This document shows positions 34,947-42,621 of a DNA stretch of 54,687 nucleotides, piece by piece. Numbering within the stretch: position 1 is the first letter of the stretch; each line of letters starts with the position of its first letter. A program made the position numbers and the translations under genes. The stretch is from Candidatus Gastranaerophilales bacterium (GTDB lineage: Bacteria; Cyanobacteriota; Vampirovibrionia; Gastranaerophilales; Gastranaerophilaceae): contig CANPYC010000013.1 in NCBI GenBank assembly GCA_947587615.1, positions 1 through 54,687 of the forward strand, in the 5' to 3' direction. The notes under the pieces are model-generated. The model was not told the DNA's origin, did no database searches, and saw nothing but the letters and a program-made list of their open reading frames with translations.

Positions 34947-36809
34947 ATGATAAAAGAAAAATATAAAACATACGCAATTCCCGTTGTTTTAATAGCGGTA
35001 TATATTTTAATCAGAGCAATTTGGCTTTTTGGCTCAAACTCGATATATGAAACAGATTTCAAGGGTTTAGCCGTTGCAAGAAGTTTTTTTCCTTTTGGAA
35101 TAATAAAACAATGCGCAATTAAAGAATATTTCATGCCTTTATATTATATTCTTTTAAGCGCTTTAACCTTTATAAATAAAAGTGCAATATTTGCAAAAAT
35201 AATCAATTGCATAATTTCATTTGTTAATATTTTAGTTTTTTACAACCTCGGCAGATATATTTCAACTAAAAAAACAGGTCTGCTTTTGGCTTTGTTTGTT
35301 ACAATAAATCATTTTTTCATATTCTATACAAATTTAATTGCTCCTTATTGTTTAAATTTTTTAATTGGTACACTTTTAATTTATTCAATTTTACAATTTT
35401 GCGACAAGCCCGATAAGAAAAATTTTCTCAAATTAAGCCTGTTTAACTGCCTTTTAATTTTAAGTGACAGCTTTGGCGCAATTTATGTCGGAATTGAGCT
35501 TATCGTATTATATTTAAAAAATTCCCGTCCAAATAATAAGAAATATTTTCAAGCGCTTTTTGCACATTCCTTGATAGCGCTTATTGTTGCTTTTCCAATA
35601 TTGCTTATTGAACTTAAACACTATACTACCCTTCTTATTCCTGAAACAATTGATGGTGTCGGGCTAAATTTCACCTCGCTTTATTTATTGCTTAACGACT
35701 ATTTTAGTCCTTTTTTAAGTTTTTGCACTCCCGATACGCAAAAAACAAGCACAATGGGTATGCTCTACAGTCTGTTTTTAACGGGTGATGCCAAGAATAT
35801 TAATACATTTAAAATTATACTGACATTATTTTTAGGCTCGATTTTGCCTTTGATTTCAGCTTTAATATTGTCAATCAGAGCAAATATTTTAAATAGTAAG
35901 TTTAGAATAATTACTCTTATTGCGCTTCTGGATTTAATTGTAATTTTATTCTTTAGTCTAATCGGGAAAATTGAAGTCCATCCGATATTTACAATTCAGT
36001 TTTTTATAACGGCTATGATACTTGTAGTTTATGCAATAAGCACGATTGAAGATAAACTGATAAGAATATTAATTATAACTTGCTTGTTTACAATACAGTT
36101 TATTAATCCTAAAATTGATATTTTTAATATTACAATTAAGAGATGTTTTACAACGGTAAGCGCATTTAACTATTTTCTGAAAGAATACTACGTTGATAAA
36201 AACGACATAGTGATTATGCCATATATGGGTAATTATGCAAAGTTATATTATAAAAAATTAAATATTTATAATTTCAACTATGATTCCCTAAAATCGGCAA
36301 ACAAAGAAGGGATAATAAGATATGTAAACAACAAAAGAGCCGATAAAATTAATTCGCAAAACGTTTTCTATCTTATGAGCGATTACCTTAAAGAAACAAA
36401 GCTTAATTCATATTTAACGAAAAAATTTCTTGATGATTTTGTTGAAAAAGACTTAACAAAAAAAAGAGTAATTTTATTTATAGATAAAGTTAATACACGT
36501 CCGATTTCAACGGATTCAATTAAAGGAATTGCTCAAATTGATGAATATGATACACAAATCAGAAAAATTAACCTTAAAGATTTATCCTCGTTGAAAAATC
36601 ATCAAAAAATGTTCTATGATGCACTTAAATCAAAAACACTATATACATACCTAACACTTTTAGAGGGCAATTATACAAACAGGACGGTAATTGAGTACAA
36701 AAACAGTTCTAAAAAGCTTTTAAAAATGGAATCAAAAATAAAAAGTACGCTAAATGCCATCAATTCACCAAATAGCGACTATGTTATCATAATTTATTCA
36801 AATAAATAA
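34947..36809 (+). CDS. Polytopic membrane protein, GT-C glycosyltransferase-like
   Basis: A 620-residue protein with about ten to twelve membrane segments in the first 400 residues, then a soluble C-terminal domain of about 220 residues. An acidic motif E-T-D-F-K-G in the first extracytoplasmic loop (about residues 31-36), followed by a second-loop PLYY pattern, is what GT-C enzymes such as ArnT and PMT relatives show at their lipid-linked sugar site. It probably transfers a sugar from a polyprenyl carrier to an envelope acceptor; that function is inferred. The C-terminal part is not recognised. No neighbour is a glycan gene. It has no Shine-Dalgarno site and a promoter immediately upstream. 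Confidence 0.65.
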   Translation: MIKEKYKTYAIPVVLIAVYILIRAIWLFGSNSIYETDFKGLAVARSFFPFGIIKQCAIKEYFMPLYYILLSALTFINKSAIFAKIINCIISFVNILVFYNLGRYISTKKTGLLLALFVTINHFFIFYTNLIAPYCLNFLIGTLLIYSILQFCDKPDKKNFLKLSLFNCLLILSDSFGAIYVGIELIVLYLKNSRPNNKKYFQALFAHSLIALIVAFPILLIELKHYTTLLIPETIDGVGLNFTSLYLLLNDYFSPFLSFCTPDTQKTSTMGMLYSLFLTGDAKNINTFKIILTLFLGSILPLISALILSIRANILNSKFRIITLIALLDLIVILFFSLIGKIEVHPIFTIQFFITAMILVVYAISTIEDKLIRILIITCLFTIQFINPKIDIFNITIKRCFTTVSAFNYFLKEYYVDKNDIVIMPYMGNYAKLYYKKLNIYNFNYDSLKSANKEGIIRYVNNKRADKINSQNVFYLMSDYLKETKLNSYLTKKFLDDFVEKDLTKKRVILFIDKVNTRPISTDSIKGIAQIDEYDTQIRKINLKDLSSLKNHQKMFYDALKSKTLYTYLTLLEGNYTNRTVIEYKNSSKKLLKMESKIKSTLNAINSPNSDYVIIIYSNK

Positions 36810-36812
36810 ATG

Positions 36813-36840
36813 TAAAGTTTTATTAAAACTTTAATAATTT
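36813..36840 (+). terminator. Weak AT-rich terminator after the 34947 gene
   Basis: Inverted repeat TAAAGTTTT/AAAACTTTA with a 3-base loop, followed by T-rich sequence, 3 bases after the stop codon. Confidence 0.45.
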
Positions 36841-36927
36841 TTCTTATATTTTTTCAAAATATGCCGAATACAAAACCATAAGGAATAGGTTTGACAATTA
36901 AAGGAAAATTATTAAAGGTGTAGTATT

Positions 36928-37431
36928 ATGACTATCGGTTCTATAAATTTAGCAATGAGCGCAAGTTCATGGGGTGCATACGCTCAAAAGTTAACAAATG
37001 AAACAAGACAAAAGCTTCTTGAGCTGAATATTCCGTTTGATGAAGGCATAACGGAAAATCAAGCAAAAGCACTGATTGCAAAAGAATTACAAAAACCAAA
37101 CAAGGCTAATAATTCTAAAGACGAAAAATCGCCTAAAAACAGCTCAAGCCTGCTTGAGCAAGCGCTGCAACTTGCAAAAAAATTAAATATTGAAGTTGAT
37201 AAAGAAAAACCTTTAGAGGAATTGTTATCGGAAATTGAAGAAAAACTTTCATCAAAAATTAATCAAAACAAAGATAATAAAAGTACTCTTGTTGAGCTTT
37301 TGAGCTTGAGTGAAGCTTTGAGCAATCTGCAAGCACAGGCACAAGGAACAATGGGGTATAATAATTCCGATAATTTAATGAAAAGTCTTGAACTTATGAG
37401 CGAATACAATAAAAACTTTTTAAACAAATAG
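36928..37431 (+). CDS. Unknown helical protein with two related segments
   Basis: A 167-residue soluble protein. Two segments look alike: LLELNIPFDEGITENQAKAL near residue 32 and LAKKLNIEVDKEKPLEELL near residue 85, each a helix, a LNIxxD turn and a second helix, separated by a Lys/Asn/Ser linker. The C-terminus is Gln/Ala- and Met-rich. The first residues MTIGSINLAMSASSWGAYAQ resemble the N-termini of exported flagellar/axial-type proteins only in composition. An AAAGGTG site precedes the ATG. It is convergent with the outer-membrane protein at 37433. Confidence 0.55.
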   Translation: MTIGSINLAMSASSWGAYAQKLTNETRQKLLELNIPFDEGITENQAKALIAKELQKPNKANNSKDEKSPKNSSSLLEQALQLAKKLNIEVDKEKPLEELLSEIEEKLSSKINQNKDNKSTLVELLSLSEALSNLQAQAQGTMGYNNSDNLMKSLELMSEYNKNFLNK

Positions 37432-37432
37432 T

Positions 37433-38167
37433 TTAGAAATAAAAATTTGTTGAAAAATTAATACTTTCGCTGTGTGCACCCGATTGTTTTCTTGTAAGAC
37501 CCGAGTATATACCAAAATCCATAACTTTTGATTTAAAAGGAGAAACGGTTAAACCGATGTCATGGTCTGTTGAATAGCTCTGAACATTCATTTTATTATG
37601 AAAAGTAAGGGAGATTTTATCGTTTAGAGAAAAACTCGGACTTAAATATATCTTTCTTGAAGTCGGGTTTTGGTCTAAACCGCTAAAATTTGTTTCAAGA
37701 CCGCTTGAAAGAGTAAAAAAGTTTAAAGGGCTGAACTCCAAACCCGCGGTTATACGATAGTCGTTACTGTTATATTTGTTTCTTGATTTTGTCATGTTTT
37801 GAATGAAACTGAAATTTCCACCAATAGGAACAATTGTTTTTGAGTTAACTTTTTTAAAGGTTTCCGAATACGGGCTTATTTTTGTTGATTCTTCGACTCT
37901 CAGTTTAAAAGGTTCAAGATTTTCGACAACAACGTCATTTTCTTCTTCGGATAGAATTTTATCAAGCTCGATTTCTTCATTGTTCTTTTGTTCTTTTTCA
38001 AGTTCTTTTTGCTTGTTTAAGTCATCCTGAGCGCACTCAATTAAATAATCAAAGTATGCTTCAGAATACAAATAGTCGTTTTCATATTCTTCTTTTTGAG
38101 TTTTAGCTACGGCAAAAGAAGTTAAAAGAATAATATTTAAAAGTATTACTGTAATTTTTTTTGACAT
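37433..38167 (-). CDS. Putative outer-membrane beta-barrel protein
   Basis: A 244-residue protein with a signal peptide (cleavage near AVA, residues 19-21), a Glu/Lys-rich linker of about 90 residues, and a C-terminal half of alternating hydrophobic/polar strands (RITAGLEFSPLNFFTLSSGLE and similar). It ends with the aromatic FSTNFYF, the C-terminal phenylalanine pattern used by the BAM machinery. About eight strands are visible. No specific family is recognised. A TATAAT on the minus strand lies 12-17 bases before the ATG; no good ribosome binding site. Confidence 0.7.
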   Translation of the reverse strand: MSKKITVILLNIILLTSFAVAKTQKEEYENDYLYSEAYFDYLIECAQDDLNKQKELEKEQKNNEEIELDKILSEEENDVVVENLEPFKLRVEESTKISPYSETFKKVNSKTIVPIGGNFSFIQNMTKSRNKYNSNDYRITAGLEFSPLNFFTLSSGLETNFSGLDQNPTSRKIYLSPSFSLNDKISLTFHNKMNVQSYSTDHDIGLTVSPFKSKVMDFGIYSGLTRKQSGAHSESINFSTNFYF

Positions 38168-38241
38168 ATCGAATAAATATTATAAATTTAAATTATTTAT
38201 AATTCAAATAAAAAATAATAATTTATAAACAAATTCATCTC

Positions 38242-39267
38242 TTAAAAGTATTTTTTTATTTGTTCAAATTTTTCATAAGCAAGGTTTTGTTCAATTGTTT
38301 TTTTGGCTAAATTTATCCCATCTGCAATTGATGGAGCTTTTTTAGCTATATAAAGGCAGAGTGCCGAGTTAATAACCAAAAAATCATAAAATTGATTTTT
38401 TTGTTTATTTTTAATAACTTCAATTAAAGAATTAAATCTGTGCTCAACATTTTCACATTTCAGCTCGTTATTTGAGCAGGGTTTCACTTGAACAAGCTCA
38501 GGAGTTAAAATATAAGTAAATATTTTATTCTTCCATGCTTCAGCTACATAAGTTTCATTTTCAAGAGAAATATAGGGAAAATTATTTCCGGCAGATAGAA
38601 CAATTGAATTTGAATTATTCAAATTAAGACAAATATTTGCAATCTTTTCAACATCATCTTTATTATTCAAACCTATCATTTGATTTTTAGCTTTAAGAGG
38701 ATTAAGAAATTTATTTACGGTATTTAAAATATTTTTAAATTTTAAACTTCTTAAAATATTGCTTGTATATTTAAAATATGCCTCATGCGAAGAAAGTTTT
38801 AAATATATAAAGCCGCACTTTTCAAATTTATCCAACTTTTCATATATGTTTTTTGAGCTAAATTCACCCTCAAAATCAATGCCAATAAAACGCAAGGTAT
38901 TAAGCGATTTTAAATTGCTTTCAAAAGGAGAAAAATATTTATACACTCCTAAACCGTTAGCACTCGAGATTATATCACAACCTAAGGAAACATCAAAAAT
39001 ATCCTCCGGTTCATCTTCAAGAGTCGTATTTTCAAGTAAATTTTCACAATCAAACGCTAAATTAATATTTTGAATTGCTTCACGAGAGGAAATAATTGCG
39101 CTTGTAGTTTCTTCAATTGTTTCTCCTTTAGCTTTAAGAGCGGTAATTAACGCACTTGCGCAAACTTCGCCCGCAAGCCCGCTCAATATTTCATCAAAGC
39201 TTTCTTTTATTTCAATATTATCCGCATTATATCCGTTAATGAGCTTATCTGTTATTTCGTTTATCAT
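38242..39267 (-). CDS. Degenerate anthranilate phosphoribosyltransferase-like (TrpD-fold) protein
   Basis: A 341-residue protein with the fold pattern of glycosyltransferase family 3. The N-terminal helical part has ALITALKAKGETIEETTSAI, as in TrpD/YbiB, and the C-terminus has VINSALCLYIAKK...GINLAKKTIEQ, as in TrpD's terminal helices. The PRPP-binding glycine-rich loop (GTGGD in TrpD) is replaced by VSLGCDIISSANGLG, and the following SGSAD-like motif is also missing. No other trp gene is present. It is probably a non-catalytic or repurposed paralogue. There is no Shine-Dalgarno site; TATTAT lies at -13 to -8 of the ATG. Confidence 0.65.
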   Translation of the reverse strand: MINEITDKLINGYNADNIEIKESFDEILSGLAGEVCASALITALKAKGETIEETTSAIISSREAIQNINLAFDCENLLENTTLEDEPEDIFDVSLGCDIISSANGLGVYKYFSPFESNLKSLNTLRFIGIDFEGEFSSKNIYEKLDKFEKCGFIYLKLSSHEAYFKYTSNILRSLKFKNILNTVNKFLNPLKAKNQMIGLNNKDDVEKIANICLNLNNSNSIVLSAGNNFPYISLENETYVAEAWKNKIFTYILTPELVQVKPCSNNELKCENVEHRFNSLIEVIKNKQKNQFYDFLVINSALCLYIAKKAPSIADGINLAKKTIEQNLAYEKFEQIKKYF

Positions 39268-39390
39268 AACATTAATAATAGCATATTATTAATTTTTTTA
39301 ACAATTAAATTTTTGAATTTACTTGCAAAAATAATATGTTTATAGTTTGATAAGATTAAGACAGTACACTAGCAAAAGGAATTTAATAAA

Positions 39391-39732
39391 GTGGTTAAAA
39401 TCAGACTTAAAAGACTGGGTTATAAGAAAAATCCAAGTTATAGAATAATTGCAATCGACAGCCGTTCAAAAAGAGAAGGTGCGCCGATTGAAGAATTAGG
39501 TTTTTATAATCCTAAATCAAAAGAAATGAAATTAAACGTAGAAAGAGCTAAAGCAAGACTTGCTCAAGGTGCGCAAGCTTCCCAAACGGTTATGTATCTT
39601 ATCAACAATTCAAATGAAGACGGTAGTTTAAACTACAAACAAAAAGAAACAAAGAAATTATCCAAAAAAGCTCAAGCTAAATTAGAAGCTCAAAAAGCGC
39701 AGGAAAATAACGCTCAAGAAGCTCAAGCTTAG
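39391..39732 (+). CDS. rpsP: 30S ribosomal protein S16
   Basis: A 113-residue ribosomal protein of the small subunit body, beginning [29 protein letters not shown] and continuing with [11 protein letters not shown], the S16 signature. The C-terminal 30 residues are an Ala/Gln/Lys-rich extension. Translation starts with GTG at 39391, supported by AAAGGAA upstream. In many bacteria rpsP is followed by rimM, trmD and rplS; here it is monocistronic and ends at a terminator, and rplS lies 12.6 kb away. Confidence 0.97.
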   Translation: MVKIRLKRLGYKKNPSYRIIAIDSRSKREGAPIEELGFYNPKSKEMKLNVERAKARLAQGAQASQTVMYLINNSNEDGSLNYKQKETKKLSKKAQAKLEAQKAQENNAQEAQA

Positions 39733-39754
39733 TTGATTTAATATAAATTTAAAT

Positions 39755-39783
39755 AGCTCCAAGCTTATGCTTGGGGCTTTTAA
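39755..39783 (+). terminator. Terminator after rpsP
   Basis: A 10-bp stem AGCTCCAAGC/GCTTGGGGCT with a TTAT loop and one G-T pair, followed by TTTT. Confidence 0.8.
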
Positions 39784-39835
39784 TTGCAAAATAAATAATT
39801 AAATAAATAATTTAATAATTCAAACTTTTTTAACT

Positions 39836-40288
39836 TCATTCATCTTTTAAATATTCGCTAAATTTTTTATTAACATCAAAATAAAATCCGCAGCCATCAA
39901 GCGCTTTTAGTCCGTTATAAATAAACTCGGGAAAAATTTCAGGATATTTTCTGCAAAAAGAAGGACGAAAGGGATAAATTAAACAGCGGTTCTTTTTTGA
40001 AATAAATTTACATTCAAACGTTAATGCGCCGTTTTGAACGTCGTCTTTATCCTTTATAACGCCTGAAATTCTGTAATTATTATAGTAGGGATATTTTTTT
40101 CTTAATTTATTGAATAATTCTTTTGATTTTACATACCCCTCTTCTGTTGAAAAAAGAATATTTCTGCAACATTTGCCGCACTTTTTACATTTTCCCTTAA
40201 CAACATATTTTGAAGAAAAAAGCTTGTTATAAATATCAAGGATGATATCTTCAAAAAAAATTTTAACTTTTTTAAAAAAATTATTCAT
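39836..40288 (-). CDS. YkgJ-family cysteine-cluster protein
   Basis: A 150-residue protein with the YkgJ/CxxCxxCC pattern: CKKCGKCCRN near residue 37, then C-x-Y-x-F-R-P-x-x-C (CLIYPFRPSFCRKYP) and a C-terminal CGFYFD. These cysteines probably bind a zinc ion or an Fe-S cluster; the biochemical role of the family is unknown. The start at 40288 overlaps the preceding stop by 8 bases and is backed by GGGTGG upstream. It is the third gene of a minus-strand operon after the TPR and secreted proteins. Confidence 0.8.
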   Translation of the reverse strand: MNNFFKKVKIFFEDIILDIYNKLFSSKYVVKGKCKKCGKCCRNILFSTEEGYVKSKELFNKLRKKYPYYNNYRISGVIKDKDDVQNGALTFECKFISKKNRCLIYPFRPSFCRKYPEIFPEFIYNGLKALDGCGFYFDVNKKFSEYLKDE

Positions 40289-40706
40289 CAACCACCCTAA
40301 ATTCACTAAATACGAGCCATTGATTGAGGTTTGTTATATCAAAAATTTGAATTAAATATTTTCCGCTTTGGGATAAAACAAAATAATCAACATAATAATT
40401 TTTATTTTTTACTCTTTTTGTAATGTTTCTTATTCTGCTGTAACCTCCGATATGGGCATTATCTTCCTGTTTTGATATTTGATATTTTATGTAGTCGGAT
40501 GAAAAGCCCTTTGGATTGTAAATATAGAAATATATTCTTTCATTTTTTTTAAAAGTTGTATAATTTTCAAGCTTTATATCATAAGCGCTTTGCGTAATCG
40601 GATTATAAGGAGTAAGGAAAAGAGTTGAATTTTTCTTTTTTGAAAACGCAAATGAGGGATTTGTGAAAATTGAAAAAAATATAAATAATGTAATTATATG
40701 TTTCAT
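40281..40706 (-). CDS. Secreted protein of unknown function
   Basis: A 141-residue protein with a signal peptide (MKHIITLFIFFSIFTN, cleavage near AFA, residues 18-21). The mature part is rich in Tyr, Lys and Asn with beta-strand character (NERIYFYIYNPKGF, KYLIQIFDITN). No family is recognised. Its ATG overlaps the TPR-protein stop in an ATGA arrangement, so the two are translationally coupled. Confidence 0.65.
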   Translation of the reverse strand: MKHIITLFIFFSIFTNPSFAFSKKKNSTLFLTPYNPITQSAYDIKLENYTTFKKNERIYFYIYNPKGFSSDYIKYQISKQEDNAHIGGYSRIRNITKRVKNKNYYVDYFVLSQSGKYLIQIFDITNLNQWLVFSEFRVVDE

Positions 40707-42529
40707 TGTACCAACAGCGTATCATACAGGGCTTTAACTTTTTTTACAACGGTTTCTTTAAGGGTAATATCGTTTGTAAGTCCGATAAACTTTTCAAAAG
40801 AGCCGATTGCGTCTTTTGTATCTCCCGTTGTGTCATAAATTAAACCTTGAAGATAGTAATAATCCGCTTCGTCGGGGTTAAAGCCCGTTGCTTTTTTGAT
40901 ATTTTTCAAAGCAAGGTCATAATTTTGCATTTCATATTCTATTAAAGATTTGTTATAGTATAACCTGTCATCATCAAAAGAATATTCAACAGCCTTATCC
41001 AAAACAGCGTCCGCTGTTTCATAGTCCTTCAATTCATAAAGCGCCTGAGCATAATGAGATAATGATTCCGAATTTGTGTTATCAATTTGAACGGCTTTTT
41101 CATAGTATTCTTTAGCATAGGTAAACATGCCTAACGCTAAAGAAGTATCGGCAAGTCCGGTTAGTATTCTTACTTCGTCCGGGGATTGAGCTAAAAGTTT
41201 TAAATAAAGTGCTCTGGCTTTTTTATTATCGCCCGCTTGTTGAATACTTTGCGCCATTTTGACAGAATTATCAAGTATGTCGTTTTGAATATCGGAATAA
41301 TAGATTTTATTTTGCGCAAGCTTTTCTTCGTCAAACTTTAACAGGGTATTATAGATACTGTCTGCTTCTTGATACTGCCCTTGTTGAGATTTAATAACAG
41401 CATAATTATAAAGAGCTAAAACATTTGTTTTATCTTTAGCTAAAATATCGCTGTAATATTTAATAGCGTTATCAAATTGAGCATTATTCTGATACATTGA
41501 AGCAAGCTCAAGCTTAATTGACGTGTCATCAGGTTTAACCTTAAGAGCAGCCTCTAAGGTTTCAACGGCTTTATCAATTTGAGAATTTTTCTTATAGAGT
41601 TGAGCTAAGTTAATATAAGCTGCAACCTGCTCGGGATAAGTTTCGATAAACTTACTGTATTGCTCTATTGCCTTTGAATCTAAACCTTTTTTGGTTAGAA
41701 GCTGCGCATAATCATATCTTATTGCGTCTAAATCATTATCCAATTGCAAGGCATGGTTAAAAGAAGCCATTGCATCGGATAAATTATCCTGTTTCATTTG
41801 AGCAATACCTAAATTAGCATAGCTCATTGAATCGTTCTTATTAATTCCAACTGCACTTGTAAAGGCAAGCTGTGCTCTTTGATAATCACCTTTCCTTAAA
41901 AGTGCAAGACCATAGTTTGAATAGTCCCTGAATTCTTTAGGATTTGTTCTAAGTGCAAGAGCAAAATATTCAATCGATTTGTCATAATTTTGTTCTTCAA
42001 GATAAATGTTTGCAATTGCACACAACCCCTCAAGGTTATTCGGATATGCCTTTAAAAATTCTTCATAAGCAAGAATTGCCCCTTGAGAATCATTCAGAAG
42101 GCTTTTTGTATTTGCAATATTTATATAGTTATATTTATAATCATTCATTAAACTTTGGGCTTTTTCATAAGAAGCAAGAGCATTTTTATAGTCGTAGCTT
42201 TGCATAAAGAGATTACCCAGACTTATATATAAAAACCCGTCATCAGGTCTTAGAGAAATTGCTTTATTATAAGCGGAAATTGCTTCTTGAAATTTACCCA
42301 GATTTGTATAAAGCCCTGCTGCTTTAATATTTAAAACAGCGTCATCAGGGGAATATTGAAGAGCTTTTTTAATATGTTCAAGCGCCTGTTGATAGTTTCC
42401 TTCCTGTTCCTGGATAATTGCACTGTTATAAAGTTTGTTTGATTGTGCGCTCATTTTTGCATAAGCAGGGATGTTTGAGCCAAATATCACAGATAAAAAA
42501 ATTAAACCCGTTAAAAATTTCTTTTCCAT
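40703..42529 (-). CDS. Periplasmic TPR-repeat protein
   Basis: A 608-residue exported protein with a signal peptide (MEKKFLTGLIFLSVIFG, ending PAYA near residue 24) and a solenoid of about 14-15 TPR repeats, each near 34 residues with patterns such as GNYQQALEHIKKALQYSPDD. TPR solenoids act as scaffolds; in diderms such proteins often organise outer-membrane complexes. The ATG at 42529 gives the cleanest signal peptide; an earlier ATG at 42565 is in frame but would interrupt it. No Shine-Dalgarno site is seen; AATAAT lies at -13 to -8. It is divergent from the next TPR/coiled-coil gene. Confidence 0.82.
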   Translation of the reverse strand: MEKKFLTGLIFLSVIFGSNIPAYAKMSAQSNKLYNSAIIQEQEGNYQQALEHIKKALQYSPDDAVLNIKAAGLYTNLGKFQEAISAYNKAISLRPDDGFLYISLGNLFMQSYDYKNALASYEKAQSLMNDYKYNYINIANTKSLLNDSQGAILAYEEFLKAYPNNLEGLCAIANIYLEEQNYDKSIEYFALALRTNPKEFRDYSNYGLALLRKGDYQRAQLAFTSAVGINKNDSMSYANLGIAQMKQDNLSDAMASFNHALQLDNDLDAIRYDYAQLLTKKGLDSKAIEQYSKFIETYPEQVAAYINLAQLYKKNSQIDKAVETLEAALKVKPDDTSIKLELASMYQNNAQFDNAIKYYSDILAKDKTNVLALYNYAVIKSQQGQYQEADSIYNTLLKFDEEKLAQNKIYYSDIQNDILDNSVKMAQSIQQAGDNKKARALYLKLLAQSPDEVRILTGLADTSLALGMFTYAKEYYEKAVQIDNTNSESLSHYAQALYELKDYETADAVLDKAVEYSFDDDRLYYNKSLIEYEMQNYDLALKNIKKATGFNPDEADYYYLQGLIYDTTGDTKDAIGSFEKFIGLTNDITLKETVVKKVKALYDTLLVQ

Positions 42530-42621
42530 AGATATTATTATTAAACCGATATGATTAAAATGCAACTATTAAAAATTATTACAAAATTACTTTTTGAATT
42601 ATTTTTATATTAAAATATTGA

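Noticed and set aside
34947-36809. Membrane protein as O-antigen ligase or flippase
   Set aside because: The acidic first-loop motif and the large C-terminal soluble domain suit GT-C enzymes better, and no O-antigen genes are near.
36813-36871. TAAAGTTT and GCCGAATA as a sigma-28 promoter
   Set aside because: The two elements are more than 40 bases apart, far from the 11-base spacing needed, and TAAAGTTT is part of a terminator-like hairpin.
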